From the NCBI GenBank assembly GCA_016630955.3, contig CM049986.1, forward strand, positions 2,968,011-3,032,010: a stretch of DNA of 64,000 bases, written 5' to 3'. Every line of letters begins with the position of its first letter. Position 1 is the stretch's first letter. Positions 48,403 to 57,913 of the stretch are shown piece after piece. The notes beneath the pieces are model-generated. The model made no database searches. It was given only the letters and a program-made list of their open reading frames with translations, and was not told where the DNA came from. Origin of the DNA: Didymella arachidicola (taxonomy: Eukaryota; Ascomycota; Dothideomycetes; Pleosporales; Didymellaceae). The position numbers and the translations under genes were made by a program.

Positions 48403-50447
48403 TCAGCCCATTCTTGTCCGTAGCACCTCTCGTTTTGGACCATGTGCATGTTGAATATGTCTTCCACACATTCAATTCCTGGAAAGTGGAGATTCGTGCG
48501 TTTATCCCACAAGTGCTCTGCGCAATAGGTATCCGTACATTCCCACCAGTATTCCTCGCAGCCCTCGGGCTTACTCGGAAACCATCCACTGTCCAGTTTG
48601 TACTGTCTGTGGTCTTCGCAGGCTTCATGGTAGCACTGCGTAGGTGGTAGTCGAGGATGGTACGGGTTTCGAATATCCTGGAACAGCTTCGACGTATAGC
48701 TCGTCGTTGGCAAAGCGGGCTGTCGGTCGAAGTCGGGTTCGTCTCGACTGCGAGCGTACAAGTTGTAGTCGTCCAGCTGTTGCTGAGTTGCAGAGTTGCT
48801 TTCTTTCCAGCGGATAAAGTCTTCCGTGTGCCATTCTTTGTTGGTTTTCTGTGCATTGGCTACCTGTTGGTCGAATCTCTTAAGTGCTTCGGGGTCACCG
48901 AGCAAGTACCGTCTTGACCGTTGAATATTTTCTTCCGTTATCCAATCACGGACAGACTCGACATCCTGTAGGCTTGGTGTCTGGATAGTAACGGATGACG
49001 CTTCTCCCTTGTGCTCTGGGATGTTGTTGACAATGGTCAAGTTTATCGTTGGTGCTTTGGGTTCTTGGAAGACAGGAGTCCGGGTGGATTGGTCGCGCGA
49101 GACCATCATGTCCTGACTATGTTGCGTTCTGTCGCATACAATTAAACGTTTCCCTTCCTTTGAATAGTACTTGTCGTTGAGCCGGAAAAAGGAATCGTAG
49201 TATCGTTTGCCGACAATAATGCTGTCGTCCTTAATGTCGCACTCTACCACATGGTGTTGGCGGGGATCATTGTCAATCCACTCCTCCTTAGGGTAGGGTG
49301 TTGGTGACCGAACTTGTTTGTTCGAAACATCTTCGTCGGATTCCTCAATGTAGTCGTCATTGAGTCCGGAAGTGGGGTCTTCTATGAGACGTCCCATCTC
49401 ATTAGTAACGACCTCCCACTCTTGGTCGCCGCTGTCGTCATGAGCCAGCATGTTCAGCTGCCTGGTTACTTTGTTCTTCATGCGACAGTCGCGGGCGTAG
49501 TGGCCTGTCTTGCCACAGCCGTAACAAGTCACTGAAGACTTATCACCGCGGTTATTACTACCCTTCTTTTTCTCATTCCATCGTTCAGGTCCTTTGTTAA
49601 TGTTGGAGAGGTCCATTGCTGCAGGACCGTAGTATCCACTGTTCGTGTCGTTGTGGACACGGCGTCCCATGTTGGCTTGGTAAAGGCCACCACGTTGACC
49701 ACGGCGGTAGTTGTTGTTGCGCCATTGGTTGCGTGGAGCCTGGGGTGGGCGAGTGACCTGAGTCACGACTCGCACACGAGGGTCCTCTCGTAATTCTTGT
49801 TGAAGGTCGTAGAGCTTGACGTCGATACTGATTGCTTCGTTTACTAACGCGTCGAAGGTATCGGTAGCTGCGGCAGTCCGCATGAGCTCTTCCTTGACCT
49901 TGGGCTTAAGGCCTTGTTTGAACATGGTCATCAGCGCAACGTCGTCCCAGCCGGTGAACGTAGCTACTTGCTGAAACTTGGCAGCGTAGTCGGCGGCGGA
50001 CGCAGTTTGTCGGATGCGCTGAATCTCACGTCGGGCGATGGTTGGTTCGTTGTGTACTCCAAATACTTGGCGAATCTGTTCCTTGAACAGATCGAAGTCT
50101 TCGATCCATGGGTCGATGTCTGCTGAGTTGCTTGCTCCGTCGTGGTAACGGCGAATAAAGGGTTTGATCTAAGTGAACGCGCGATCCTTCATAAACGTGC
50201 TCACAAAAGTGACACGTTTCTCCTCTGGGATGCGTTCTCCTTGGAACATGAAAAACAGATCGAACTTCATGAGCCAGTCTTCCAGCTTGTCGCGAGTGCC
50301 ATCAAAGGCCTCGGGTTTAGCTACTGGGTAAACACTGGTAGGGGCAGGCGCCGCTGCCTCCTCGTCCATGTCGAGATCGTCATCAGCCGTGCGGCGTGAT
50401 GTGTTGGAGTTGCTTGGGGTAGCACGGGATCCTGAGGTAGTACTTAT
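48195..50447 (-). pseudogene. gag of chromovirus C, start lost and one nonsense codon
   Basis: Aligned with gag B, the start ATG is ATA here (50445-50447) and the Trp of AFTWIKPF is TAG (50169-50171). Both are G-to-A on the coding strand. The rest, including CYGCGKTGHYARDC, is open to 48195. Confidence 0.9.
48324..48330 (-). promoter_or_regulatory. -1 frameshift heptamer T TTT TTA (chromovirus C)
   Basis: Seen on the plus strand as TAAAAAA; conserved with A and B in the same register. Confidence 0.7.
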
Positions 50448-50464
50448 CTTAGGGGTGTTCAAAA

Positions 50465-50933
50465 TGTTGAAGTCGTACTTTAAGCAAAGCTCGTAAGCAC
50501 TAATTCTATTGGTTCTCGGGGATGAGTACGGTGACAGGAAGCCGAAGGGGTTGGTTGCAATAAGGTGTACAGATACGATCTGTCAGTCTTGAAAGCAAGG
50601 TAACGATGAGTAGTACAGAGTAGACTGTCTAGCTCGAAGGTTGGGTTTGAGATCCAAAGACAAACTTGATAACTTAGGTTGAACACACACTGTAAGAGTT
50701 GTGTTCCTACTAGAATATATACTTAGTGGGAAAGCTAGAGTATCCCTTAATGCGCCTTGTTCCCTTGTAACTCGGGATACATTGTCTTCCCGGGATGTGG
50801 TGGCATCCTGTGATTCTTGGGATGACGCTTCTTGGCGGGATGTCGACGCATGTCACGTGACACGTGACACGCTGTCATCCAAGCGCTTGCCCCGCTTCCC
50901 ATCAGTACCTTGTTTCCTTCAGAGATCGTAACA
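50465..50933 (-). repeat. 5' LTR of chromovirus C (A type)
   Basis: 469 bp, very close to the LTRs of A, with single changes. Next to it gag begins after GTGTTCAAAA, the inverse of the candidate primer site. Confidence 0.92.
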
Positions 50934-51057
50934 GGTATTAAGAAAAGAGTAAAGTGTAGTAAAGCTATAATAAGGTATTAAGGGAAGAGTAAAGTGTAGT
51001 AAAGCTATAATAAGGTATACTATATGCCAAAACCGTACTGATGGGGTAGGGTTAGGT
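50934..51057 (+). repeat. subtelomeric repeat with telomere-like TAGGGTTAGG
   Basis: Two copies of a ~42-bp unit containing AGTGTAGTAAAGCTATAATA followed by AGGTATTA. The same motif recurs at about 63790-63820, close to the true telomere. Then GGGTAGGGTTAGGTT (51045-51058), a short telomere-like stretch. Confidence 0.7.
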
Positions 51058-51058
51058 T

Positions 51059-51202
51059 GCCCCCAGGGGCGAAAATAGGAGCTGCCCCTAGGGGCAAAGA
51101 ACAGCTGCGCTAACAAGTCTAGGTATTGCCTGTGGCTTGCCCCTAGGGGCAGAGAACAGTTGGCTGGAGCTAGCAAGTTAAGTACCGCTTGCCCCCAGGG
51201 GC
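51059..51202. repeat. cluster of four GCCCC(T/C)AGGGGC palindromes
   Basis: Twelve-bp palindromes at 51059-51070, 51084-51095, 51139-51150 and 51191-51202, the last two preceded by CTT and several followed by AAAGA or AGAGA. A fifth (GCCCCTGGGGGC in CTTGCCCCTGGGGGCAAG) is at 53861-53872, downstream of the ParB-like gene. Spacing is 25, 55 and 52 bp. Dyad DNA sites of this kind suit a dimeric DNA-binding protein. Confidence 0.7.
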
Positions 51203-51297
51203 AAAGAGGACCGTGCTAGAATCCGCGAACTCTTAACCTACTCACAACTAGCTTAGCGACTCGCATCTCCTGCAATAAAAAAATTCTTACCTTCTGA

Positions 51298-53706
51298 GGC
51301 ACTGCTCTTTCTACATCTTCTAACGCTAATACAACTAAAGCTGCGATAAAGCGCAAAAGTGCAGACGTCTCGACGGAAACAGGAAAAAGACAACGTACGG
51401 CTGTTAAGGAGATCAAAGAGGCAGACTCCATCTACAACCAAGCTGCGCTGTACCTGCTGGCAACAGCCAAATTTCCGATTGACGCACTCACCTCAGAATG
51501 GAGTATTGGTGTGAACAGACCCATCGACCAAGCGCACAAGCGTCGGCTCCGCCAGATTTTCGACGAGGCAGGCGTTCTTCGGCGAGACACAAGTCACCAA
51601 TTGCAGATCGCTTGCTCCAAGGCGCAAGTGCAGCAGATGCTAGATCACCTAGAAGAGGAGAACCAGGCTCAGACCACTGCCATTGCAGCCGGAGGCGCTG
51701 AAGAGGGGGACTCGAAGTGGCCGTCGTTTGAAGGTTGGGCGGCCGTCATTGGAGCGAAGGCAGAGCTTATTGCAGGCCACCATCGCGTTGAAGCTTTCAA
51801 GGAGTATCTACGACTTCGCCGGTTGCCAGAGGAGGAACGGTGGTGGGTGTGCAGTATTTACGACAAAGGTTTCAGCCCCTGCACGTGCCAGCCAAGCCAA
51901 CAAGCTAACCTAAAAGACAGATACGCTTCCCGCACACTTGCGCGTCCAGCTTCGCGCCAACCGAGAAGACATCATCCTTCCCGATAGCCACGGGCAGATA
52001 TGGACAGAGCTAGCAACCCTGTCCTCCAACAATGGCCAGCTGTTCCAAGGTTCAAATAGGTCGGTTGAGCAAGAGATGCTGGAGCAACTAAGGCTCAGCA
52101 GCAGAGTAAAGTTTCCAGTCCGACGGCTGGCTACGCTGTGGAAGAATCTTAGCTGGAGACCGATGATCACTCAATGGTGCCGCACCTCGATTGGGCAGGC
52201 GACCTTCAACATCTCCACGTTTGAGTGGATGGCAAGCTGCAGGATAGACGATGTAAGTGCAATTTGTATCTAGGCACGCTCTGTACATCTACGCTAAGCA
52301 ACCATCTAGTATTGGTTTTCTGCAATGAACGAGGTAACGAAGATCACATCAGAGTTCCAAGGCCAGCATGGACTGGACGTTCAGCTAGCCGACTGGAACA
52401 AGCTGGCTGGCCTACCGCGCGTACGAACTGTACACGAGGTGCGGGGATTGTTCTATCCTGGCCTTGAGCCTGACGTGGACCCCTATTCCTCAGGCACACG
52501 TCGGCGAGACTTGTTCCCGGACGCAGACGATGATGCATACCTTGGTTTGTATTAAACGGTTCTTTCAGAACCAGGACGCCGGTTCATTGACATCCAGGCG
52601 CTTTTGAGAACTACAAAGCAAGAAGGAAAACTAATGAGCATTGTGATGTCTCACGTCACCTTGTGGATAAACGCCAAACCCGCAAAGGTCTCAGACCGCG
52701 ACAACAACAAGCCTGCGCTGCGAAAGGACCTAGTCCCTGCGCTGCAAGCAAAGTATGGCGAAAGGACCTAGTCCCTGCGCTGCAAGCAAAGTATGGCGAC
52801 AAGGCTGACGAGAAGTCTCGAGTCCTCCAGCAGGCAGTCCTTGATTACGTACATGGAAACGCAAAAGACTTCACCAGCTCTACGCTAGAGCACTATCTCC
52901 ACAAGTATCCGAGCGGAGACAACAAAGCCTACGGCACACGGTTCGAGCATAAGGTGTGGAGAGAAGTGCTGTCTATCGTCATAATCTACGCAGGGCCGTC
53001 TCTGCAGCACAAGTACATCGCCAGTCCCATTCCAGAGGAGGCTGGCAAGATCAGTCCGCCTACCATTGCACAGACTGCGCGTGATCTCATCTGTCAGATC
53101 CCAGAAGTTGCGAACGATTCAGCCCTTCGGTCAGCAACTGCAGCCAAACAGCTGCTTAGGATGATGCAGCCAGTGATTGCTCAATGGATAACACAGCAAC
53201 ACGTGGATGCGTCGGATTCTTATAGCGAAGATGGGCCACTAACTACTGTCGACCTGGCAGATGAGCAGCGCGCGGAGAGCGGGCTGTTCTCTCAAGCATC
53301 AATCAGCCACGCAACACACGAAGGGCAGCCATTAGCAGAAGCGCGGAACCGTAGGCCCCTCCCCCGGGCCCAGAATGGATCAAGTACGCACCAAGCCATG
53401 CAGGAGCCAACCACTGCCCAATCACCAAGCTCCAGATCGACAGCGGAGTCGGACGCAGGGGCTTCATCACGAACGGAGATGCAGGAACGAGTGCTGATTG
53501 ACTTTTCCTTGGACGGGCTGAATAATCTCCGAAAGCAACACCGTCACAACAGCGCGATCAACCAGCAGTCGGCTCAGCTGCAACAGCATCCCCTCGCGAC
53601 AGAGTCTCACCAGCCTGGATATCCATCCACACCTCTTTCTTCACGCGCCACGACCGGCTCAGGAGGACGTTGGAGGCAGAGAGCATCGGCAAGGCGTGGG
53701 AAATGA
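51298..53706 (+). pseudogene. ParB-like domain protein with a nonsense codon and a frameshifting duplication
   Basis: The frame is open from 51298; the true start is unknown (no early in-frame ATG). Introns 51869-51920 and 52253-52309 keep phase. The region ELIAGHHRVEAFKEY (about 51765-51810) fits the ParB box with G(H/E)(R/H)R..A, and after intron 1 LRANREDIILP resembles the later N.xR.D.L motif of ParB proteins. After AYLGLY a TAA (52553-52555, CAA to TAA type) interrupts; the same frame continues SEPGRRFIDIQALLRTTKQ..., then LRKDLVPALQAKYG. There a 38-bp tandem duplication (52721-52758 and 52759-52796) shifts the frame; the rest (DEKSRVLQQAVLDYVHGNAK ... ) is open to 53706 with a Ser/Gln-rich tail. 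The ParB relation is by eye. Splicing around the TAA cannot be fully excluded. Confidence 0.55.
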
Positions 53707-54295
53707 CGAGGATTCATAAACTTCGAAGCCGCCGCAGAAGGTCCGACATTGGTACCTGGCACGTACCACAGTAGCTGAAGATGATCAGCGCTAGTAAAAA
53801 TAAAGAATAGAGATTGCGTTACATGTTTACTGCTCTCAAGTTTAACCTGCCCCGTGGCTTGCCCCTGGGGGCAAGCGGACACCGCGCGATCCTTCCACCG
53901 GATCCCGTCGGCGGTTGCTTCGCCTGTTCCTGCTATGGGAAAGTGCTGCCTATACATGTCTCACGATGGATTTCGATGGATTTGACGACGAGCTTTTGAA
54001 CCTACCTCCACGCGACCGCCACGACCCCGAGCCTCGTTCGCGCTTGATGCGGTATAGTGCGCGACTTCGGCCCTACTTCGTCCCCTCCCAGCCTTAGCCT
54101 GGAGTCGACCCCTTTTGATGCTCTATTTCGGTCTAGCTCGGCCCTGCACGGGCATGCATGCTCCAACACAGGGCAGCTATAGCAGTTCCTGCTTGTTACC
54201 TGTTGTTCTGTACTACTTTTACCTGCTTACGCATTAACTAAGACGCCACGGCCTGCTATTCAATTGTGTGCTACTGTTAGCAACAAAGTAGTGCT
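53707..54295. other. intergenic region with one small frame
   Basis: Holds the fifth palindrome (53861-53872). The ATG at 53966 opens 43 codons (MDFDGFDDELLNLPPRDRHD...) to 54097; it could be an upstream frame, a lost exon or chance. No repeat or RNA gene seen. Confidence 0.35.
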
Positions 54296-57200
54296 ATGTC
54301 TCACCAGACAGCGTCTCGCTGGATAGTCTACACGGGTAATCCAGAAGCCGGTGTCTTTTCTGAAAGCGCCTCTAACCCTTCCTCATGGACTGTCCATTCA
54401 GGCGACTCAGCAAAGAGCAAGGCATGTGAATGACGTACCTTTGCCGCACTTTTTATTCTATCTCACCCTCACTTGCTAATTATAGATAGCCTGCAGAACC
54501 CGAAGTGCCAAACATTATCTCCTATCTGCCAGAACATGGACACCTGTTGTGCACCCCATGTAGAAGCGTTATACCCTACAAGACGCTCCGTTACCACCTC
54601 CGCCACTACCACAAAACTCGATCGTCCATATGCGAAATTATCCTTTCTCAGTATAAAGGACTTCCTGTATCGCAGATTGATGCAGACGTTGTCCCTCGTG
54701 CAAATAACTCTTCTAGCTTAGATTTCCTAGCGCCACCCGAGCGAGGCTACTCCTGTCCGCAGTGCGACTTGACAACTTGTAGTTGGGATACAATGCTGCT
54801 GCATTTTCGGAAGACGCAGTGCAGTAGGGGGCAGAGGACGCGCAATGATCTATTCTGCTTCGTCCAGCGATGGTCTCCTATCAGGCGAAACGTGGGAGGT
54901 ACCTGGAGGGTAGCACACGCTACACACACAATTCAAAGCAGAAGAAGATCAAGCCAGGACGGATCCGTGTCAGACGACCCTGCGACCGCCGCTCTTCTGC
55001 TGATGGAAGCCGAGGAGGAAGCTAGGCTCTTACAGCAAGATCAAGAACTGATGGCCCTAAGCAACGAGCTTGAGCATGACGAGAAAACCGACTGGCTGCG
55101 CGGTTGTGGTTGGACGCGGTGGTTTGCCCAAAAGCCGCTCCATCTGATTATTGCTACTTCTAGGTTGGCCACTTCTACCGGTGAAGCTATTCACCTCGGC
55201 ACCTGGAACAGCGTGGAGTGGATCAGCTCCGCAGCTACAGAGTCAAAACTAAGACAACTATCAGAAATTGTTCATCTCGTGCTTGATCGCTGCGAGGAAA
55301 CATTAGAACAAACTCCGCGAGTCTTGCGCTGCTGGCTGCGAAGCTGGGGGTCACACTTCTACGCGTATCCCTTCGAGCTACCTCAACGAGACGCTACGAA
55401 AGCTAGGTACCGCTCCTTCCTAAACCGCTTTCTGTGCTATGTATTCCGATCATGGCAGGTATGTCAGAAGCTCAATCAAAGCTTAAGCGAGGTATATGGG
55501 CTTCAGCTGTCGGACGCACAGGCGGATATCGTGAAATCTGTCTGGTCAGATCTGTCCACAAAAGGATTCAGTAAGGCAGAGCCTACGTTCTCTTCCCGTT
55601 TATCAGAAACCGTCTTTCAGCTGCTCGTGCTATTTTGGACGGATGTGTCCACAGACGGCATATTGGAAGGCAAAGCAATTGTCCACTTCTCTGGTGTGCT
55701 GGGTATCCATCCGTACGAGTTGGCATACCGTACAGCTTACGACTACACACCGTACCTATCAGCTCTACTGTGGATTGGTAGACTTATTATTCTCGAGTAC
55801 GCCTTGCCGCTGCGAGGGTACACTACCCTTGATGTTCTCTGGCCAGCACGAGCAGCCTATGCTGATCAGGGCAAACGTCTCTGTGTAGAGATTCGCCCAG
55901 CATACCTCCAACGCGGCAGTCTCTCACCTATGGGCTACCTGATTGAGCGTTTGCAGCACGGCAGAGCCATTGCCAAACGCGAAGGACCACGCACCAACCT
56001 ATCTTGGTCCCTCGATGGTCAGACCCTAGACATCGCTGGTTCTCGCATCTCTATGCATGAATTCCGCTATACAATCCACTGCCTCCTTGCTAGACTTGAA
56101 AGAATCACGCGAGACCTCATGTTTGACTGGTGGCCTAAGGTAGATCTCCATACCTTAAAAGAGGATCTATCAAGGCACCGCCCAGGTTATTCGTTCCTGC
56201 AAGAGCCAGCAAATCAGCTACAGACTAGCTTTAAGCATTTGAGCCGAAGAGCCTTCTCTAAAGAAGGGAGGGGGTTCTCCCTACAAGGCAGAGGCCGAGA
56301 GAAAGCAATGTCCTACCTGAAACAATATAACAACATGGTCGAAGTACTGTTCAGTAGTATCCATGTGACCAGCGGAATGCCTGCTAGAGGAGAGGAGCTT
56401 CGGGTTCTGCGCTGGGCAGACACTGCCGCAGTGCAACGCAACATCTTCATTTGCCAGGGCCGGATCTTGCTAGTCTTTTCGTACAATAAAGCTAGCCAGA
56501 ACTCGAACAACTCTTTTTTTGTTGTTCGAGTTCCCTGCTCATCAGTAGAGAGGTGCCTGTTCCTTTACCTCGCATACATCAGACCATTCAGCGATTTCCT
56601 TAGCCGACAACTAAAGCTTGTCAACACAAGCGTTCCAACCAATCCGCACTTGTTCACTGCGTACGACACACCTGTGTCGTGTTTCAGCTCATCAGTCTGC
56701 TCGAAGCTCCTGCAGCAATCCACACCAGAATGCCCGATACTGCTCCATTTTCAAATGTATCGCCAGATTGCAGTAGCTATTAGCAAGAAGCATCTTCTAG
56801 ATATTGCCCAGCCTTTTGATCCTCACACTCCGAGGGATCGCGATGGACTATTACGACTTCTCTCTTTCCAGACAGGACATAATCCAGCTACCCATGCTGG
56901 CGCGTACGCTTTGGATCGTGCCTATCCTGCCAAGCTGCAACCTGAGTTATTAGAACGATACCTCGAAGTCAGTAAGGTATGGCATCAATTTCTGGGTGTC
57001 GACAGACAAAGCACAGATCAGGCTATTCTCAGCTTTAGTGCAAACAGAAGTTTACCAGAAGCTCCAGTAGAGCATTCAATGTTTCTGCCACCAAAGGATG
57101 ATGCGTTCTTGACTAATAGGACTACACAAACACTTGAAGTACCCGAAGAGAGCACAGTATCGCAGATCGAGGCATCGGCCGCTGGCGAGAATGAGCGACC

Positions 57201-57822
57201 GCGGAAGCGAAGGCGCGACTCAGATGAGAGTATAAGTCCAATACAGCAAAAGATTGATGCTTTACGAGCAGATCTTGCCGCCCTAGAGCATGAGCACAAG
57301 ATGCAAAAACTCTGCAAAGCTGCCTCCCAACGAGCGCTAACAAACCAAGGGGGCGAAGACCCCAATGGAACGCTCCGGTATCGTAAGAGGGGCTCACAAG
57401 TATCGTTAAGTAACTGCGCAGATGTGTTCTGCTTTTTAGAAGACTTCAAGGTCTTCGTATGCAAGCAACATCATACCGCAGTTATGAGTCTTGACCGCCA
57501 TATGTTGCAGCACCACAAAGTGCCTGCTTCAGTACGAAGACAGGTTGTTGACTGTTTTAGTCGCCTTGAACCAGTGGCTCCAAGCAAGATAGAGCTGCCT
57601 AAAGAGCCCACGCAGGCTATAGAACAGCTTGGTAAGCCACTTGCTGGGCTAGAGTGCAGAGCATGCGGGTATATCACTGTTAGCAAAGATCAGATTCGGA
57701 TGCACTGCAACCGAGATCATAAACTTGCTTGGTTAGGCGACAAGAGCCAGTTGTATAATTCAGTGAAGGTACAGAGCTTCTTCCGAACAGGTGGTCTGCA
57801 GAAATACTTTATAGTCGTTTAG
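54296..57822 (+). CDS. subtelomeric zinc-finger protein sharing the N-terminal half of the telomere-linked helicase
   Basis: Exon 1 is 54296-54421 from an ATG; exon 2 is 54490-57822; the intron would use a GC donor (AAG/GCATGT), the only choice that keeps the frame. The product is about 1152 residues. N-terminal C2H2-like finger LCTPCRSVIPYKTLRYHLRHYH and a second YSCPQCDLTTC...LLHF, resembling the DUF3505-type domain of fungal subtelomeric proteins. The middle has WLRGCGW..WF, SIHVTSGMPARGEELRVLRW, QRNIFICQGRILLVFSYNK and a later MYRQIAVAI, each with a counterpart in the helicase. The C-terminal 140 residues repeat the zinc-finger domain that opens the helicase and stop right at its end (SFFRTGGLQKYFIVV). 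No helicase motor is present. The middle domain has an Arg-Glu / Lys / Arg-His order reminiscent of tyrosine recombinases, which is speculation. Confidence 0.7.
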
Positions 57823-57913
57823 TGTTCTGTAACTAAACACGTCCTCTGCATGTAAAGTGTACTAACAACTATAGTAATTCAATAATATATAAATTACCTT
57901 AATAGTGACTTAG

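Larger units (their letters stand above)
43750..50933 (-). mobile_element. Ty3/Gypsy chromovirus C with unlike LTRs
   Basis: Reverse orientation. The 5' LTR (50465-50933, 469 bp) is A-type; the 3' LTR (43750-44227, 478 bp) is of the fifth type. Flanking bases CCAAC and GGTAT do not match, so there is no target duplication. Inside, gag is dead by point mutations and pol is open. The structure is best explained by recombination between elements after insertion. Confidence 0.9.

Noticed and set aside
13741..50931. Recurring 68-, 76- and 84-residue frames inside every LTR
   Set aside because: They repeat because the LTR repeats. They lie in U3 or R-U5 and show no protein motif.
51350..51511. A GTG start for the ParB-like gene at 51511
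   Set aside because: Coding-like sequence in the same frame extends about 200 bp upstream, and GTG starts are not expected in fungal nuclear genes.
52544..52597. Intron from GTTTGT at 52545 to CAG at 52597 that would bypass the TAA in the ParB-like gene
   Set aside because: It leads into a frame whose following peptide (KRQTRKGLRPRQQQ) looks non-native, while the unspliced frame gives a sensible peptide and the native reading of the duplicated motif. Kept as a minor alternative.
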